Origin: Bacteroidales bacterium
GTDB lineage: Bacteria; Bacteroidota; Bacteroidia; Bacteroidales; Azobacteroidaceae
DNA length: 64,000 bases
Reading direction: 5' to 3'
NCBI GenBank assembly: GCA_003851245.1
Contig: BHEP01000004.1
Location: 28,890-92,889, forward strand
The number at the start of each line of letters is the position of its first letter. Position 1 is the first letter of the stretch. Shown here in pieces: positions 11,401 through 21,500 of this stretch. The position numbers were made by a program, and so were the translations under genes. The notes under the pieces are model-generated. The model searched no databases and had not been told where the DNA came from. It was given only the letters and a program-made list of their open reading frames with translations.

Positions 11401-14230
11401 ATTGCGGGCACTGCCTCCCGAGAAGCTCTACCTAAACCTCGACGTGTTTAGAGATAGGCTGATGCCTGGTCAAAAAGAAGAGTGGACGCTATCGGTGAAA
11501 GACCAAGACAATAAAGCTGTTGATGCCGAAGTCCTTGCCAGCATGTACGACTTTTCATTAGACGCAATATCTCCATTCGACTTCCGCTTTGGACGTATAG
11601 CCAAGGCATATATGCCAAGCCCATACGCTGTGGGAGGAAAAGAGTTTGCCACCCAAGACGCGTTTATTCACTACCCCTACAAGGATTATATTGAGAAATT
11701 GCTGCTCTTTGATAGATTCAATCTCTTTGGCCCAAAAGAGGTATACACCGAGAGTTTAAAATTTGCAGCTGCCAATGGCCGAGCTCCCGAGCTTGCTGCT
11801 ATGGAGGGTTCGGTGTCAGACAATGCTACTGTTGTTGCTCCAGCCCTTGCTAAAGGCAGTGATACTACGTCGCCACAGATACGCCGCAATTTCAATGAGA
11901 CAGCATTTTTCTATCCCCAGCTGCGAACCAATGCCCTTGGCGAAACCCTCATCTCATTTGTCGTGCCCGAGAGTAATACTACATGGAAATTTCAGGCGCT
12001 GGCGCATACCAAGGACATGAAATATGGGCAAATCGAAGCCAAGGCAATTAGCCAAAAGAAACTTATGCTTGCTCCCAACATCCCTCGTTTTGTGAGGCAG
12101 GGCGATAAAACAAGCCTCGTCACCAATATATACAACCTTTCTGACCAGCTGATGGAAGGTAGGGTGAGCCTATCTTTTGCAGATCCTGCAACAGGCAATA
12201 GCATTGCAATGCCCGAGTTTGTCAATGCCTCACAAAGCTTTAGTATAGAAGCCGGCAGCACCACTACTGCCGAATGGAGATTCGATATACCCGAAAGCAT
12301 TGACCTGCTAACCTGCAAGCTTGTAGCACAAACAGAGGGATTTAGCGATGGAGAACAGCATATGATACCCATTCTTCCTAGGCGCATTCTCATCACCGAG
12401 AGCCTTCCTCTTTTTGTAAGTGGCAGACAAACGAAAGAATTTCCCTTAAACTACTTATTCAAAAATGAATCTCTTACTACCATTCCCTACAAGCTAAGTC
12501 TTGAATATGCTTCAAACCCTACTTGGTATGCCGTGCAGGCCTTACCCAAGATAAGTGCGCCCCAAAGCAACAATGCCATTGATTGGTTTGCTGCCTATTA
12601 TGCCAATGTATTGGCAAGTTCTATAGCCAATACTACTCCCAGATTGAAAGAAATAGTTGAAGCATGGACACAGCAAGGAGGCACAAAGCAAGACCTGGTG
12701 TCGAACTTAGAAAAAAATCAGGAACTAAAAGTTGTGCTCTTGGAAGAAACTCCCTGGCTCATGGAAGCCAAAAATGAAACCGAGCAGCAGCAATCTTTGG
12801 CACTGCTATTCGACACAAATCGTTCGGCAATGCTTGGACAGCAATCTTTAGACAAACTAAGGGAACTTCAAAATCCCGATGGTGGATGGTCCTGGTTTAA
12901 GGGCATGCCCTCCTCGCAATCTATTACGCAATGGATTCTCTATGGCATGGCTCATTTGGTAGAACTTCAAGCTATCTCCTACCCGCAGGATGTTAGGGAA
13001 ATGCAAATGAGTGCACTGGCATTTATTGACCGCCGTTTTGCCGATAATTTCCTTGTTTTCAAGGAGCAAATGCCCCAATGGAAATCTACGAAGCAGGTTT
13101 CTACCCCTATATTTGAATATCTCTTCGTAAGGAGCTATTATCAAGACATCCCATTGGGAGAGGCTAGGGAAGCCAGGCAGTTCTATCACCAATTGGCCCA
13201 ACAATATTGGGCAGAAGTGATGATCAGGAATGCGTCTACAAAGAATCCTCAGCTCTATACCGCTGCCATCAATGCCATGCTAATGCAGAGATCGGGGGAG
13301 AGAGAGACGGCTCAAAAAATCATCAAATCGCTAGGAGAGCATGCCACGCGCAGCAATGAAATGGGCATGTATTGGGCAAACAATCAGGCCTCGCCATTTA
13401 TGTTTCAGGATGCCGTTTGTACTCACACCATTATTATGCAAGCCTTTGAAGAAGTGGGCTGTAGTGAGCAAGATATGAACCAGATGAAGCAATGGCTGCT
13501 ATTTCAAAAACAAACACAGGCCTGGGGCAATACGCCTGCTACCGTCAATGCCGTTTATGCCTTGCTTAAAGCGGGTAGCACGAACTGGCTTGCCAGTGAA
13601 GGAGGTGTAGATATTGAGCTAGGCAAAACAAAGATAAACTCCCAATCTAGGGCTGCAGGAACAGGCTATTTTAAGCAGGTTTTAGATGCCAAGACCATTG
13701 GCCATTCTATCGACAAGCTGAATATTACTTCCCAAAGCGATGCCCCTATCTGGGGAGCTCTATATTGGCAATACTATCAAGACGTAGACAAAGTTAGCGG
13801 CTCCAAAACAGGACTGCTAGTAGATAAAGCGATTTTTATCGAAGGTACCGGCGACAAGTCCAAAGTATTGCAAGCTCCCAGTGCTAGCAATCCCATAAGG
13901 GTGGGCGACAAAATTGTGGTGCGCCTCACCGTCCGCAGCAATAGAGACCTGCAGTATGTGGCCCTCAAAGATATGCACTCGGCCTGCATGGAGCCTGCCG
14001 AACAGCTCTCTGGATACAAATGGAGGCAGTCGGTAGGGTATTATCAGACCAGCAAGGATGCTTCTACCAGCTTTTATTTTGAAAATCTTCCTCGGGGAGC
14101 TTACGTCTTTGAATACTCATTGTTTGCCAGTAGAGCTGGCGAGTACAGTGCAGGAATCACCAGTGTTCAGTGCCTCTATGCCCCACAATATAGTGCGAAT
14201 AGCGAGGGTAGGAGGGTGGTAGTTCATTAG
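8417..14230 (+). CDS. Bacterial alpha-2-macroglobulin family protein
   Basis: 1937 residues with an N-terminal hydrophobic signal (about 5-22), a helical region (about 30-330) and then macroglobulin domains. Family signatures are DRGIYRPGQIVYVKG (about residue 573), VPESNTTWKFQALAHTKDM (about 1179) and NPDGGWSWFKG (about 1485) in the helical thioester-type domain. The CxEQ thioester motif of the trap-type proteins is absent, so covalent capture of proteases is not expected. Large Bacteroidota members of this type are periplasmic or envelope-anchored and are proposed to protect against proteases or support envelope integrity; the function here is not established. The gene stands alone and converges with the PUL 2 regulator, with only 7 bases between stops. 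Confidence 0.88.
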   Translation: MKSKIILIGIVISISTMLAFSIINKNSTKDNPLSYEMLLDWVAEFEKEALSASSQKVAQEIYSKASREQNGPQACMALLRKMEFESAIDSENQIQVLAQIEEHTAETTDIIEKSVLHSLTARIYANYYLSKQYEIDQRTNIDDIIPKDIREWSSNMFTNKIIREIESSLHAKDLLANASTKEYEMIIDKGESSAEMQLSLLDFLAHESIETLSSIEASKQYSGTQSEISAIQNLKISIYQQLLQFRSEIDNIPALVNISLERLQYTYEISKDQDRRDIYLSALGEMEGKYENNEICVEIYNQQAKIYLEQEDKKEAYQICIKGIERFPDYKRINILHATIASITQPAANVESKSAVYPGKSLELRFSYTNIDSLRLEIYRIENVLMKSKSGWGRDTYFEEYGSLVSSETIKLINLFPYLDQDSCIKLQILPLGNYEYVFRHISRGNLTEDTTAMDPLATGSFSVSRLATQSRGYTKEIEILVVDRMTGKPIKGALVDFYETNYIAGQKRIQEIQSSAKSDKYGLAKYMPTEKRVDFYRLSYKDDKPLILSSAPWLSGARMAEKTQQSIQLLTDRGIYRPGQIVYVKGIASKKDNGQEIVAAEIALTLVLRDANNTELQRQQLQTNDFGSFYCDFILPPSSMNGIFTIAIEGENSLCRIRVEEYKRPKFYISLLPIEGTYTFGDKLNVRGEAGSFSGINLQHSSIKYRIFKQSPWYWRAWRAPQREIAQGEVKTDEKGQFEISFIPEKGIGNDKYRTNLHSYMLQVSITDASGETQQEDKYIRVDSSAFALEIKDIDQRIDKNAHNTILIKTNNLDDNPVEVSGDYEIYRLQTPSLLEEGAPTKDLKTSERVFAAPFVGNKELELASLTKLPSGMYRFIGTGTDSKGRAASTSKDFILYDQKDKKPPVPLYFWMLPLKTEVPVGGDAEIVFGSSAKGAYILCEIFKGYERLSIQRFVLSNKCKLLKIPYEKSYGDQVGVMFSMVKDEKIFSKKTVILRALPPEKLYLNLDVFRDRLMPGQKEEWTLSVKDQDNKAVDAEVLASMYDFSLDAISPFDFRFGRIAKAYMPSPYAVGGKEFATQDAFIHYPYKDYIEKLLLFDRFNLFGPKEVYTESLKFAAANGRAPELAAMEGSVSDNATVVAPALAKGSDTTSPQIRRNFNETAFFYPQLRTNALGETLISFVVPESNTTWKFQALAHTKDMKYGQIEAKAISQKKLMLAPNIPRFVRQGDKTSLVTNIYNLSDQLMEGRVSLSFADPATGNSIAMPEFVNASQSFSIEAGSTTTAEWRFDIPESIDLLTCKLVAQTEGFSDGEQHMIPILPRRILITESLPLFVSGRQTKEFPLNYLFKNESLTTIPYKLSLEYASNPTWYAVQALPKISAPQSNNAIDWFAAYYANVLASSIANTTPRLKEIVEAWTQQGGTKQDLVSNLEKNQELKVVLLEETPWLMEAKNETEQQQSLALLFDTNRSAMLGQQSLDKLRELQNPDGGWSWFKGMPSSQSITQWILYGMAHLVELQAISYPQDVREMQMSALAFIDRRFADNFLVFKEQMPQWKSTKQVSTPIFEYLFVRSYYQDIPLGEAREARQFYHQLAQQYWAEVMIRNASTKNPQLYTAAINAMLMQRSGERETAQKIIKSLGEHATRSNEMGMYWANNQASPFMFQDAVCTHTIIMQAFEEVGCSEQDMNQMKQWLLFQKQTQAWGNTPATVNAVYALLKAGSTNWLASEGGVDIELGKTKINSQSRAAGTGYFKQVLDAKTIGHSIDKLNITSQSDAPIWGALYWQYYQDVDKVSGSKTGLLVDKAIFIEGTGDKSKVLQAPSASNPIRVGDKIVVRLTVRSNRDLQYVALKDMHSACMEPAEQLSGYKWRQSVGYYQTSKDASTSFYFENLPRGAYVFEYSLFASRAGEYSAGITSVQCLYAPQYSANSEGRRVVVH

Positions 14231-14237
14231 TCCTATT

Positions 14238-17200
14238 CTACTCTTTCTCTTGCTTCACATAGTCTTTGGGGCTCATGCCAAACTGCTTTTTGAAGCTTTT
14301 AGAAAAATATGAAGAAGAACTAAATCCCACAATATGGCAAACTTCATTGATACGATAAGAACCTTCAGCGAGCAATTCCGCAGCCTTTTTGAGGCGTATT
14401 AGTGAGATGAAATCGCTGGGGGTGAGCTCCGAGATTCCTCGTATCTTGCGGTGAAGGCTAGAACGGCTCATTCCCAAATCTTCTGCAAGCATCTCTATCT
14501 TAAAATGCTTGTCCGCTAAATTTTTGTGAATAATATCGCTTACTCTAAACAAGAAATTCTCATCGGCATTGGTAAGAGCAATACTGTCTATAGCCTGTTG
14601 AGGCAGATTCATAAAAGCTTTTTTAACAGTGAGCCTATTTGCCAATAAATTTGAGATTTGAGCCAGCAAATGATCCATTGAAAAGGGCTTGTCTACATAG
14701 GCATCGGCCCCTGCACTGAGTCCCTCAATACGAGGCTCCAAGCCAACTTTGGCCGTCAGCAAGATAATGGGGATATGGCTAAAGTTTACGTTAGATTTAA
14801 TTTCGCTACAAAGCTGCAGTCCATCCATCAAGGGCATCATTACGTCCGAAATAACCAGATCTACTATTTCCTTTTGCAGGGTTTCCAGGGCCTCCAGCCC
14901 ATTTTTTGCCTTTCTCACGCAATAGATATCCTTCAATCTATTATATATAAATTGTCGCATTTCGTTGTCGTCCTCCACCAGTAATATTGTAAGCTTAGAA
15001 TCTTGTCCGCTGTCTTCAAAATAAGAGCTGTCGGATTCTTGCTTTAAGCTATCGGATTCTTTTAGTGCCACCACATTTTCTTGTTTTATTGGGAGTTTTA
15101 GCAGAAATACATTTGCATGCTCCAAGCTCTCATCCATTTTCAAAGAGCCATGATGCAGTTCGGCAAGAGAGCGTGCCAGGGGCAGGCCAAGCCCAGTTCC
15201 TGATTTTATTCTATTTCCCTCAGTTTCTTCAAGTTGATAAAAAGGTTCAAAGATCTTTTCCTTTTCGCTATTCTTTATCAAGTTGCCATCACTAGAAATG
15301 CGAATAAGAAACTCATTGCTATTTTCTATTTCTATAAAGAGAGTCAATAGAATCTCGGACTTAGCATATTTTAAGGCATTATTAAAAAGGTTGCTCAATA
15401 TCTTAGTGAGAGCCTCTTGATCAACATCGGCAAAAAAGCTGTCCTGGGGAATTTCTATGGTCATATTCAAGCCTCTTCTCATGGCACTGGGTTTGAATCG
15501 GCTATGTGTTTCCTTAATCAATCGGGAAATATCTGTTTTCACATAATTTAGTCTAAAACCTTCGATTTCGGTCTTTCTAAAATCTAGCAACTGATTGCTT
15601 AAATCAAGCAATCTATTGGTGTTGCGTTCAATAATTTGCAGGTGCTCTTTTTGTTCTTCTACATCCAATTGCTCTTGTAGAATATGCTCCAAGGGACCTT
15701 TTATAAGCGTTAGGGGAGTTCGTATCTCATGGGCAATATTGGTAAAAAAACTTATTTTAGCATTGTAGAGTTCGCGCTCTTTTTCATTCTCAAATTGCTC
15801 TAGTCGGTCTTTATTTTTTCTTTCCATACGCCTTCTGTATGTGCTAATCAAGAAGACTACAATAGACAATGTAGCAATAAGATAGGTCATATACGCAATG
15901 CCTGTTTGGAAAAAAGGAGGACGAATCACCACAAACACATCCCTACTATTTTCGTTCCATAGTCCATCACTATTACTCGCCTTCACCCTAAAAGTGTATT
16001 TGCCTGGAGGCAGGTTGGAATAAGTTACCTTTTGTTTCTGCGCCATTGTATTCCATTCTTTTTCAAAACCTTGGAGTATATATTGGTATTTATTTTTGGT
16101 GGGTACAGCAAAACTTAATGCTGCAAACGCGAAGCTAAAAGACGATTGCTTATAGTTTAGCTCAATGCTATCTGTATAGGTAATGGATTGCTTAAGGGGA
16201 GAGTTCTCTGTGCCAACTTCCACCTCCTTATTTAAAAGATAAAAATCGGTAATCACCACGGGAGGTATATATCTATTTTCAACAAAAGTAGATGGGTCGA
16301 ATGAAATAAATCCATTGAGGCAGCCAAAATAAAGTCGCCCATCAGCAGTTTTTATTCCCGATTTATAGTTGAATTGATCGCCAAGAAGACCATTGTTTGT
16401 AGTGAAAATCTTAAGCTCCTTATTCTTAGGGTTGAAACGGATCAATCCATTATTGCTGGTCATCCAGAGAAGGCCAGCCTTATCCTCAAGTATTTTGTAT
16501 ATAATATTGCTCGGCAGACCATCCTCGGTAGTAAAAGACGTAAAAGTTTCGTCCTTTGCATGATATTGAGATATACCTCCGCCCTCAGTAGCGAACCACA
16601 AGAGATTATTGCTATCTTCAAAAATAGAAATTATCTTGTCTTGCGCCAAGCTTGTAGAATCCTTTGCGTTGTGCCTAAAACTCTTCCATTCTGTGGTGCG
16701 CGGATTATATCTAAAAAGCCCACTTCCAAAACTGGCAAACCAAAGGAGCCCATCTTGCGACTGAAATATGTCATATATGAAGCTGTTTCCTATGAAATCT
16801 ACTTTTGTAAAATTATCCTGTTGCCGATTATAAAGAGACAGGCCTCCCGTAGTACCTACCCATATATTGTTGGAAATATCTTTGTAAAGGGCAAAGATAT
16901 TTTTATCGCTTAGCGAAAGGCTATCATCAGTTTTATCGTAATGCCTGATTACCCTTTGCGTTTTCATATCCATGACATCCAATCCGTGCATAAAAGTGCC
17001 AATCCACAAGTTATTGCCATCTACCATTAGCCCATGAATATTGTGGTACGAAATATCTCCTGGCCTTCCCAAGGGAGAAAAGTTCTTGGCAAGGCCTGTC
17101 GATGGAGAGTAATAATTAAGTCCCTCATCCTCTGTGCCTATCCACAAAGCTCCATGTGTATCTTGCTGAAATTCCCTAATTCTTTTTCCTTTAATCATAC

Positions 17201-18245
17201 TCGACTTATTGCGAGGGTAGTGTCTTGAAAATGCACTGTTTTGAGGAGGATAATAGTTGAGTCCTCCAAAATAGCTGCCTGCCCAAATTCCTCCTTCTCT
17301 ATCCTTGTAGAGTGAATATACAGCATTGTCCGACAGAGAATGTGAATCATATTGATCATGAACAATATGCGTATAGCTACCATTTTTTGTGTTGTAGACA
17401 TAAATTCCCGACTCGCTACTTATCCAAAGTTCCTTGTCGTCTACTCTTATAATTGACCTAACAAATAAGGACTGCATCTCCTCATCCTGCACCAGCGGAC
17501 TCACTTCTCCGTCTATAGCGCTCAATTTTTGAACTCCCTTGTCGGCCGATCCAATAAGTAGATTGTTGTAGCTATCTTGATATAAAAGGCTTATATCCTG
17601 CGAAAGCATATCTTTATTAAGCCCTCTAGCAAGGTAGGCATCAAATGCCCCGGTCTTTTCATTGAATAGGCACAAGCCTCCCTTGTTTGTGCCAAGCCAA
17701 ATTTTATTTTCCCTATCAAAACAAATACTTCTAGCATTAAACTCCGAAGGAATGGGATGAAAAAAAAGCTCTTTACTACCAATATTGTATGAAAAAACTC
17801 CCTTCCAATCGGCAGCAAACCAAAGATTTCCTTCGGCATCCGATTTTATATCTTTCACAGATTGGGTAATTTCATGGCCCTCCCTTGTTTTTTTATAGAA
17901 AGAAGTCAAGCTCTCATCCTTTGGATCATAAATGGCAAGACCCTCTTCGGTTCCTATCCATATATTTCCCTCAATGTCCTCATATAAGGACGAGATAAAG
18001 TTATTCCTCAGGCTTCTTTCGTTTCCTATTTCATTCCTAAATATTTTAAAAGAATATCCATCATAACGACCTATACCATCTTTTGTGCCAAACCACATAA
18101 ACCCTTGCTTGTCTTGAAGGATACAATAAACGGTATTGTTAGGCAGGCCACTTTCAACTCCAAAGCGAACAAAATGATTGTTAATTGCCTTGAGCGAACA
18201 ACAAGAACAAGACAAGAACAAAACAATAATAAAGATATTTCTCAT
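14238..18245 (-). CDS. Hybrid two-component system sensor/regulator (HTCS) of PUL 2
   Basis: 1335 residues combining sensor kinase and regulator in one inner-membrane protein. In order: signal peptide (about 1-20), a periplasmic double beta-propeller of repeated motifs such as GFMWFGTKDGIGRYDG and GNIWIGTEEGLAIYD (about 30-690), a Y_Y_Y domain (about 700-780), one membrane span (about 783-803), a HisKA domain with His839 in NIAHEIRTPL, HATPase_c (about 945-1060), a receiver domain with Asp1134 in ISDVMMPLMDG, and a C-terminal AraC-type HTH (about 1230-1330, GFSSSSYFSKSFKKQFGMSP). HTCS proteins bind a glycan breakdown product in the periplasm and switch on the adjacent PUL. The divergent position next to the second SusC supports that pairing. 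Confidence 0.96.
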   Translation of the reverse strand: MRNIFIIVLFLSCSCCSLKAINNHFVRFGVESGLPNNTVYCILQDKQGFMWFGTKDGIGRYDGYSFKIFRNEIGNERSLRNNFISSLYEDIEGNIWIGTEEGLAIYDPKDESLTSFYKKTREGHEITQSVKDIKSDAEGNLWFAADWKGVFSYNIGSKELFFHPIPSEFNARSICFDRENKIWLGTNKGGLCLFNEKTGAFDAYLARGLNKDMLSQDISLLYQDSYNNLLIGSADKGVQKLSAIDGEVSPLVQDEEMQSLFVRSIIRVDDKELWISSESGIYVYNTKNGSYTHIVHDQYDSHSLSDNAVYSLYKDREGGIWAGSYFGGLNYYPPQNSAFSRHYPRNKSSMIKGKRIREFQQDTHGALWIGTEDEGLNYYSPSTGLAKNFSPLGRPGDISYHNIHGLMVDGNNLWIGTFMHGLDVMDMKTQRVIRHYDKTDDSLSLSDKNIFALYKDISNNIWVGTTGGLSLYNRQQDNFTKVDFIGNSFIYDIFQSQDGLLWFASFGSGLFRYNPRTTEWKSFRHNAKDSTSLAQDKIISIFEDSNNLLWFATEGGGISQYHAKDETFTSFTTEDGLPSNIIYKILEDKAGLLWMTSNNGLIRFNPKNKELKIFTTNNGLLGDQFNYKSGIKTADGRLYFGCLNGFISFDPSTFVENRYIPPVVITDFYLLNKEVEVGTENSPLKQSITYTDSIELNYKQSSFSFAFAALSFAVPTKNKYQYILQGFEKEWNTMAQKQKVTYSNLPPGKYTFRVKASNSDGLWNENSRDVFVVIRPPFFQTGIAYMTYLIATLSIVVFLISTYRRRMERKNKDRLEQFENEKERELYNAKISFFTNIAHEIRTPLTLIKGPLEHILQEQLDVEEQKEHLQIIERNTNRLLDLSNQLLDFRKTEIEGFRLNYVKTDISRLIKETHSRFKPSAMRRGLNMTIEIPQDSFFADVDQEALTKILSNLFNNALKYAKSEILLTLFIEIENSNEFLIRISSDGNLIKNSEKEKIFEPFYQLEETEGNRIKSGTGLGLPLARSLAELHHGSLKMDESLEHANVFLLKLPIKQENVVALKESDSLKQESDSSYFEDSGQDSKLTILLVEDDNEMRQFIYNRLKDIYCVRKAKNGLEALETLQKEIVDLVISDVMMPLMDGLQLCSEIKSNVNFSHIPIILLTAKVGLEPRIEGLSAGADAYVDKPFSMDHLLAQISNLLANRLTVKKAFMNLPQQAIDSIALTNADENFLFRVSDIIHKNLADKHFKIEMLAEDLGMSRSSLHRKIRGISELTPSDFISLIRLKKAAELLAEGSYRINEVCHIVGFSSSSYFSKSFKKQFGMSPKDYVKQEKE

Positions 18246-18279
18246 ATTTTGTTGGCCTTAATAAAAAAATAAAGGCATA

Positions 18280-18287
18280 CAAAGGTA
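18280..18287 (-). promoter_or_regulatory. Candidate -7 box of the HTCS gene
   Basis: Read on the minus strand this is TACCTTTG, a full match to TAnnTTTG, 35 bases before the ATG. No well-spaced TTTG is seen upstream, so the call rests on one element. Confidence 0.45.
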
Positions 18288-18412
18288 ATAATTGAAAATG
18301 GTAATATTATGTCAAATACATGTAATATCGTGCCAAAGATGCTCATAGAATGAATATTGCATCCTTTTGACTCAAAAATACATCGTTATTCTTTAGTTTA
18401 ATTAACTTTTTT

Positions 18413-18433
18413 GTAAACTTAAGTTTACTTTTG
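18413..18433 (+). promoter_or_regulatory. Palindromic operator candidate overlapping the SusC (PUL 2) -7 box
   Basis: GTAAACTTAAGTTTAC at 18413-18428 is a perfect 16-bp palindrome. A TAnnTTTG match (TACTTTTG) follows at 18426-18433 and shares its first three bases with the palindrome. No spaced -33 TTTG is visible, as expected for an activator-dependent promoter. The SusC ATG is 80 bases downstream and the HTCS gene diverges on the other side. Binding by the HTCS is an inference. Confidence 0.5.
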
Positions 18434-18513
18434 TCAAAGTAAAACACGCTAATATTTAACACGCTAACAAAAAATAATACTGAGTATAAAAAACAATTAA
18501 GAACTCTTAGTGT

Positions 18514-21500
18514 ATGAAAAAAACATTTTTTTTATTTAAAAGACAGACTTATTATGCTCTCTTGGTGCTGACTGCACTGGGACTGCAAACTCCTGCTTTT
18601 GCAGAGGGGGAGGCTGCCAATCATTTGTCGAGTACTGAATCCCTCCAACAAGAAAAAAGAAAAATTTCAGGACTTGTCACCGATGCCACCGGGGAAGCCC
18701 TTATTGGGGTGAGTGTAGAATTGAAAGGTGCCCGTGTAGGTACTGTGACCGATCTGGACGGAAAGTTTTCCTTGGATGTGCCCCTGCCTTCAAGCCTTAC
18801 TTTTACCTATATCGGTTATGAAACAAGAACAGTAAATGTTGCCAATGCCACCATGCTGTCAATTGTTATGCAAGAGAGCAGCAACCTACTAAACGAGCTT
18901 GTGGTAACAGGTATTGGTAATGCTCAGAAAAAAGCCTCACTTACAGGAGCTATTTCCAACATAAATTCTGATGATATTACCCGCACCTCCGCCACCACAA
19001 CTTCGGGAGCATTGGTTGGTAAGATAGCTGGTGTCAATACACGAATGCCTGATGGACGACCTGGCAGTAATACCTGGATAAATATACGGAATATGGGTAC
19101 GCCACTTTTCGTTATTGATGGAATACAAATGGATGAAGGACAATTCAACAACATCGACTACAACGATGTGGAGAGTATTTCCATTCTTAAAGATGCTTCG
19201 GCATCCATCTATGGGGTGCGTGCGGCAAATGGAGTAGTAGTTGTGACCACAAAAAAAGGGAAAATAGGAAGTGCCAATGTGGTATCTATCAATAGTCATT
19301 TGGGCATACAGAGCCTCTACGATTTTCCGCGTCCTGCCAATGCAGCAACTTATGTGGAGGCAATGATGAATTCGGATGCAATCGGGGGAGTGAAAAATCC
19401 TAAGTACAGCCAGCAAGATTTAGAAAAATGGAAACAAGGAACTGAAAAAGGATACCAACCTTTCGACTGGTTTGATTATATCTTTAATTCTGCTCCTCAA
19501 TATTATGTGGGTGCCAATATCACTGGAGGATCCGAAAAGATCAATTATTACCTTGCTGTAGCTCACCTCAACCAAGATGCCATTATTAAAAATTATGGGG
19601 GCTTTGAAAGAACCAATGTGCAGATGAGTGTGGAAGGAACAGTGATGGATAGGTTGAAAATAGGGGCAAACATGAATGCCCGCATCGAATCCAGAAAAAA
19701 CCCAGGAGTGCCTGGTCCTGATGATTATTGGGCTCCCATCTATGCATCTTTTCGCAATCTACCAACCTCACGTCCATTTGCCAACGACAATCCCAATTAT
19801 CCAGCGCAAACTTCGTCGGATGCTAGTTCCAATTTCGCAATGCTTAACTACGAGAGGTCAGGGAAATTTGAAGAGACTTGGAGGGTGATACAAATGAATT
19901 TTACGGCAGACTATGATATTGGTGCTGGATTTAAAGCAAAGGCTCTTGGATCCTACTATTTTGGTCAGAAATATATGAATAACCACGAATATACCTACAA
20001 GCTCTATGGCTACGACGAAACAACAGATACCTACCCTGTAGTGTTTCACAACACCAATCCGTGGAGAGAAAGAAAAACCGAAATGGTGGAAGAAATCAAC
20101 ACACAAATACAGTTGCTCTACGACAAAGAGTTTGGTTTACATGGATTTAGTGGAGTTGCTGGCTTTGAAACAAAAGAAAGAAATACTCCCCAAAATTGGA
20201 TACACTCCATACCCACTTCCAATGCTTTGTCCTTGATTGACTACCCCACAATGGATACTTATAATGATGACGGAAATCGCACAGAGGCAAGAATGGGCTC
20301 CTTTGGGCGGATCAACTACAATTATGCACAAAAATATCTTCTAGAACTTTCTGGTCGTTATGACGGTTCTTGGTTGTTTCCTCCCGGAAAGCGTTGGGGC
20401 TTTTTTCCATCAGCTTCTGTAGGATGGCGTATTTCTGAAGAGGACTTCTGGCAGGGCGATAAACTCAAGCATGCTGTAAGCGACTTGAAAATCAGGGCTT
20501 CTTACGGAATGGTAGGTGACGATAAAAATGGAGATAACTATATTGTAAATCCTTTTGCATTTATGGAAGGCTACGACTACAAAGAAGGGGGCTCCGTAAT
20601 AGATGGCAAATATGTGATAGGCTCCTCGCCTAGAGGCTTGCCCGTAAGAGAACTGAGCTGGTTGAAAGCCAAAATATTGGATGTCGGTATTGATTATGGA
20701 TTCTTTGGTGGTAAGGTATACGGAACCTTAGACTATTTTAGAAGAGAACGCACAGGATTGCCTGCTGCCAGATACGATGTACTGATCCCTTCTGAAGTTG
20801 GTTTTGGTCTACCTAATGAAAACCTTAACTCTGATTTGCATACAGGGATGGATGGTGCGATTGCATATAAAAGCAAGGCTGGTGATCTAAACTATACCTT
20901 AGGAGGAAATTTTAGCTATGCTAGAATGTACGATTGGCATCAATACAAACCTAGATTTGGCAATTCTATAAATGAGTACCGCAACTCTATCAACGAACGT
21001 CTTTCTCATATAAGTTGGGGCTTGGAAGCCATTGGGCAGTTTCAATCGTGGGAACAAATTGCAAACTACACCGTAGACAACGACCGTCAAGGCAACAAAA
21101 CCATACGCCCTGGCGACATCATGTATAAAGATGTTAACGGAGATGGAGTAATCAACGATTCCGATGTAAGGCCTATAGGATATAGAGGAGGCTCTCTTCC
21201 CATACTCAATTTTGGTCTTAATTTTGCCTTCGACTACAAATATTTTGATTTGGCTTTTGACCTTACAGGATCTTCCTATTCAAGTTATTTTAAAAATTGG
21301 GAATTGAGAAACCCATTCCAAAACGGAGCAAATAGCCCACAAGATATGTTGAGTGATCAATGGCATCTTGCCGACATCAATCAACCTAATGGTGACTTGA
21401 TTCCAGGGAAATACCCTACCGCTTTGGAAGGAAATGCAGGTCATAGCAACTACTGGCCAAGTACGTTTTGGATGACCAATGTTAGATACATCAAACTTAG

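Noticed and set aside
16374..16913. 179-codon plus-strand frame opposite the HTCS gene
   Set aside because: Lies wholly antisense to a well-supported propeller domain and has no recognisable domain.
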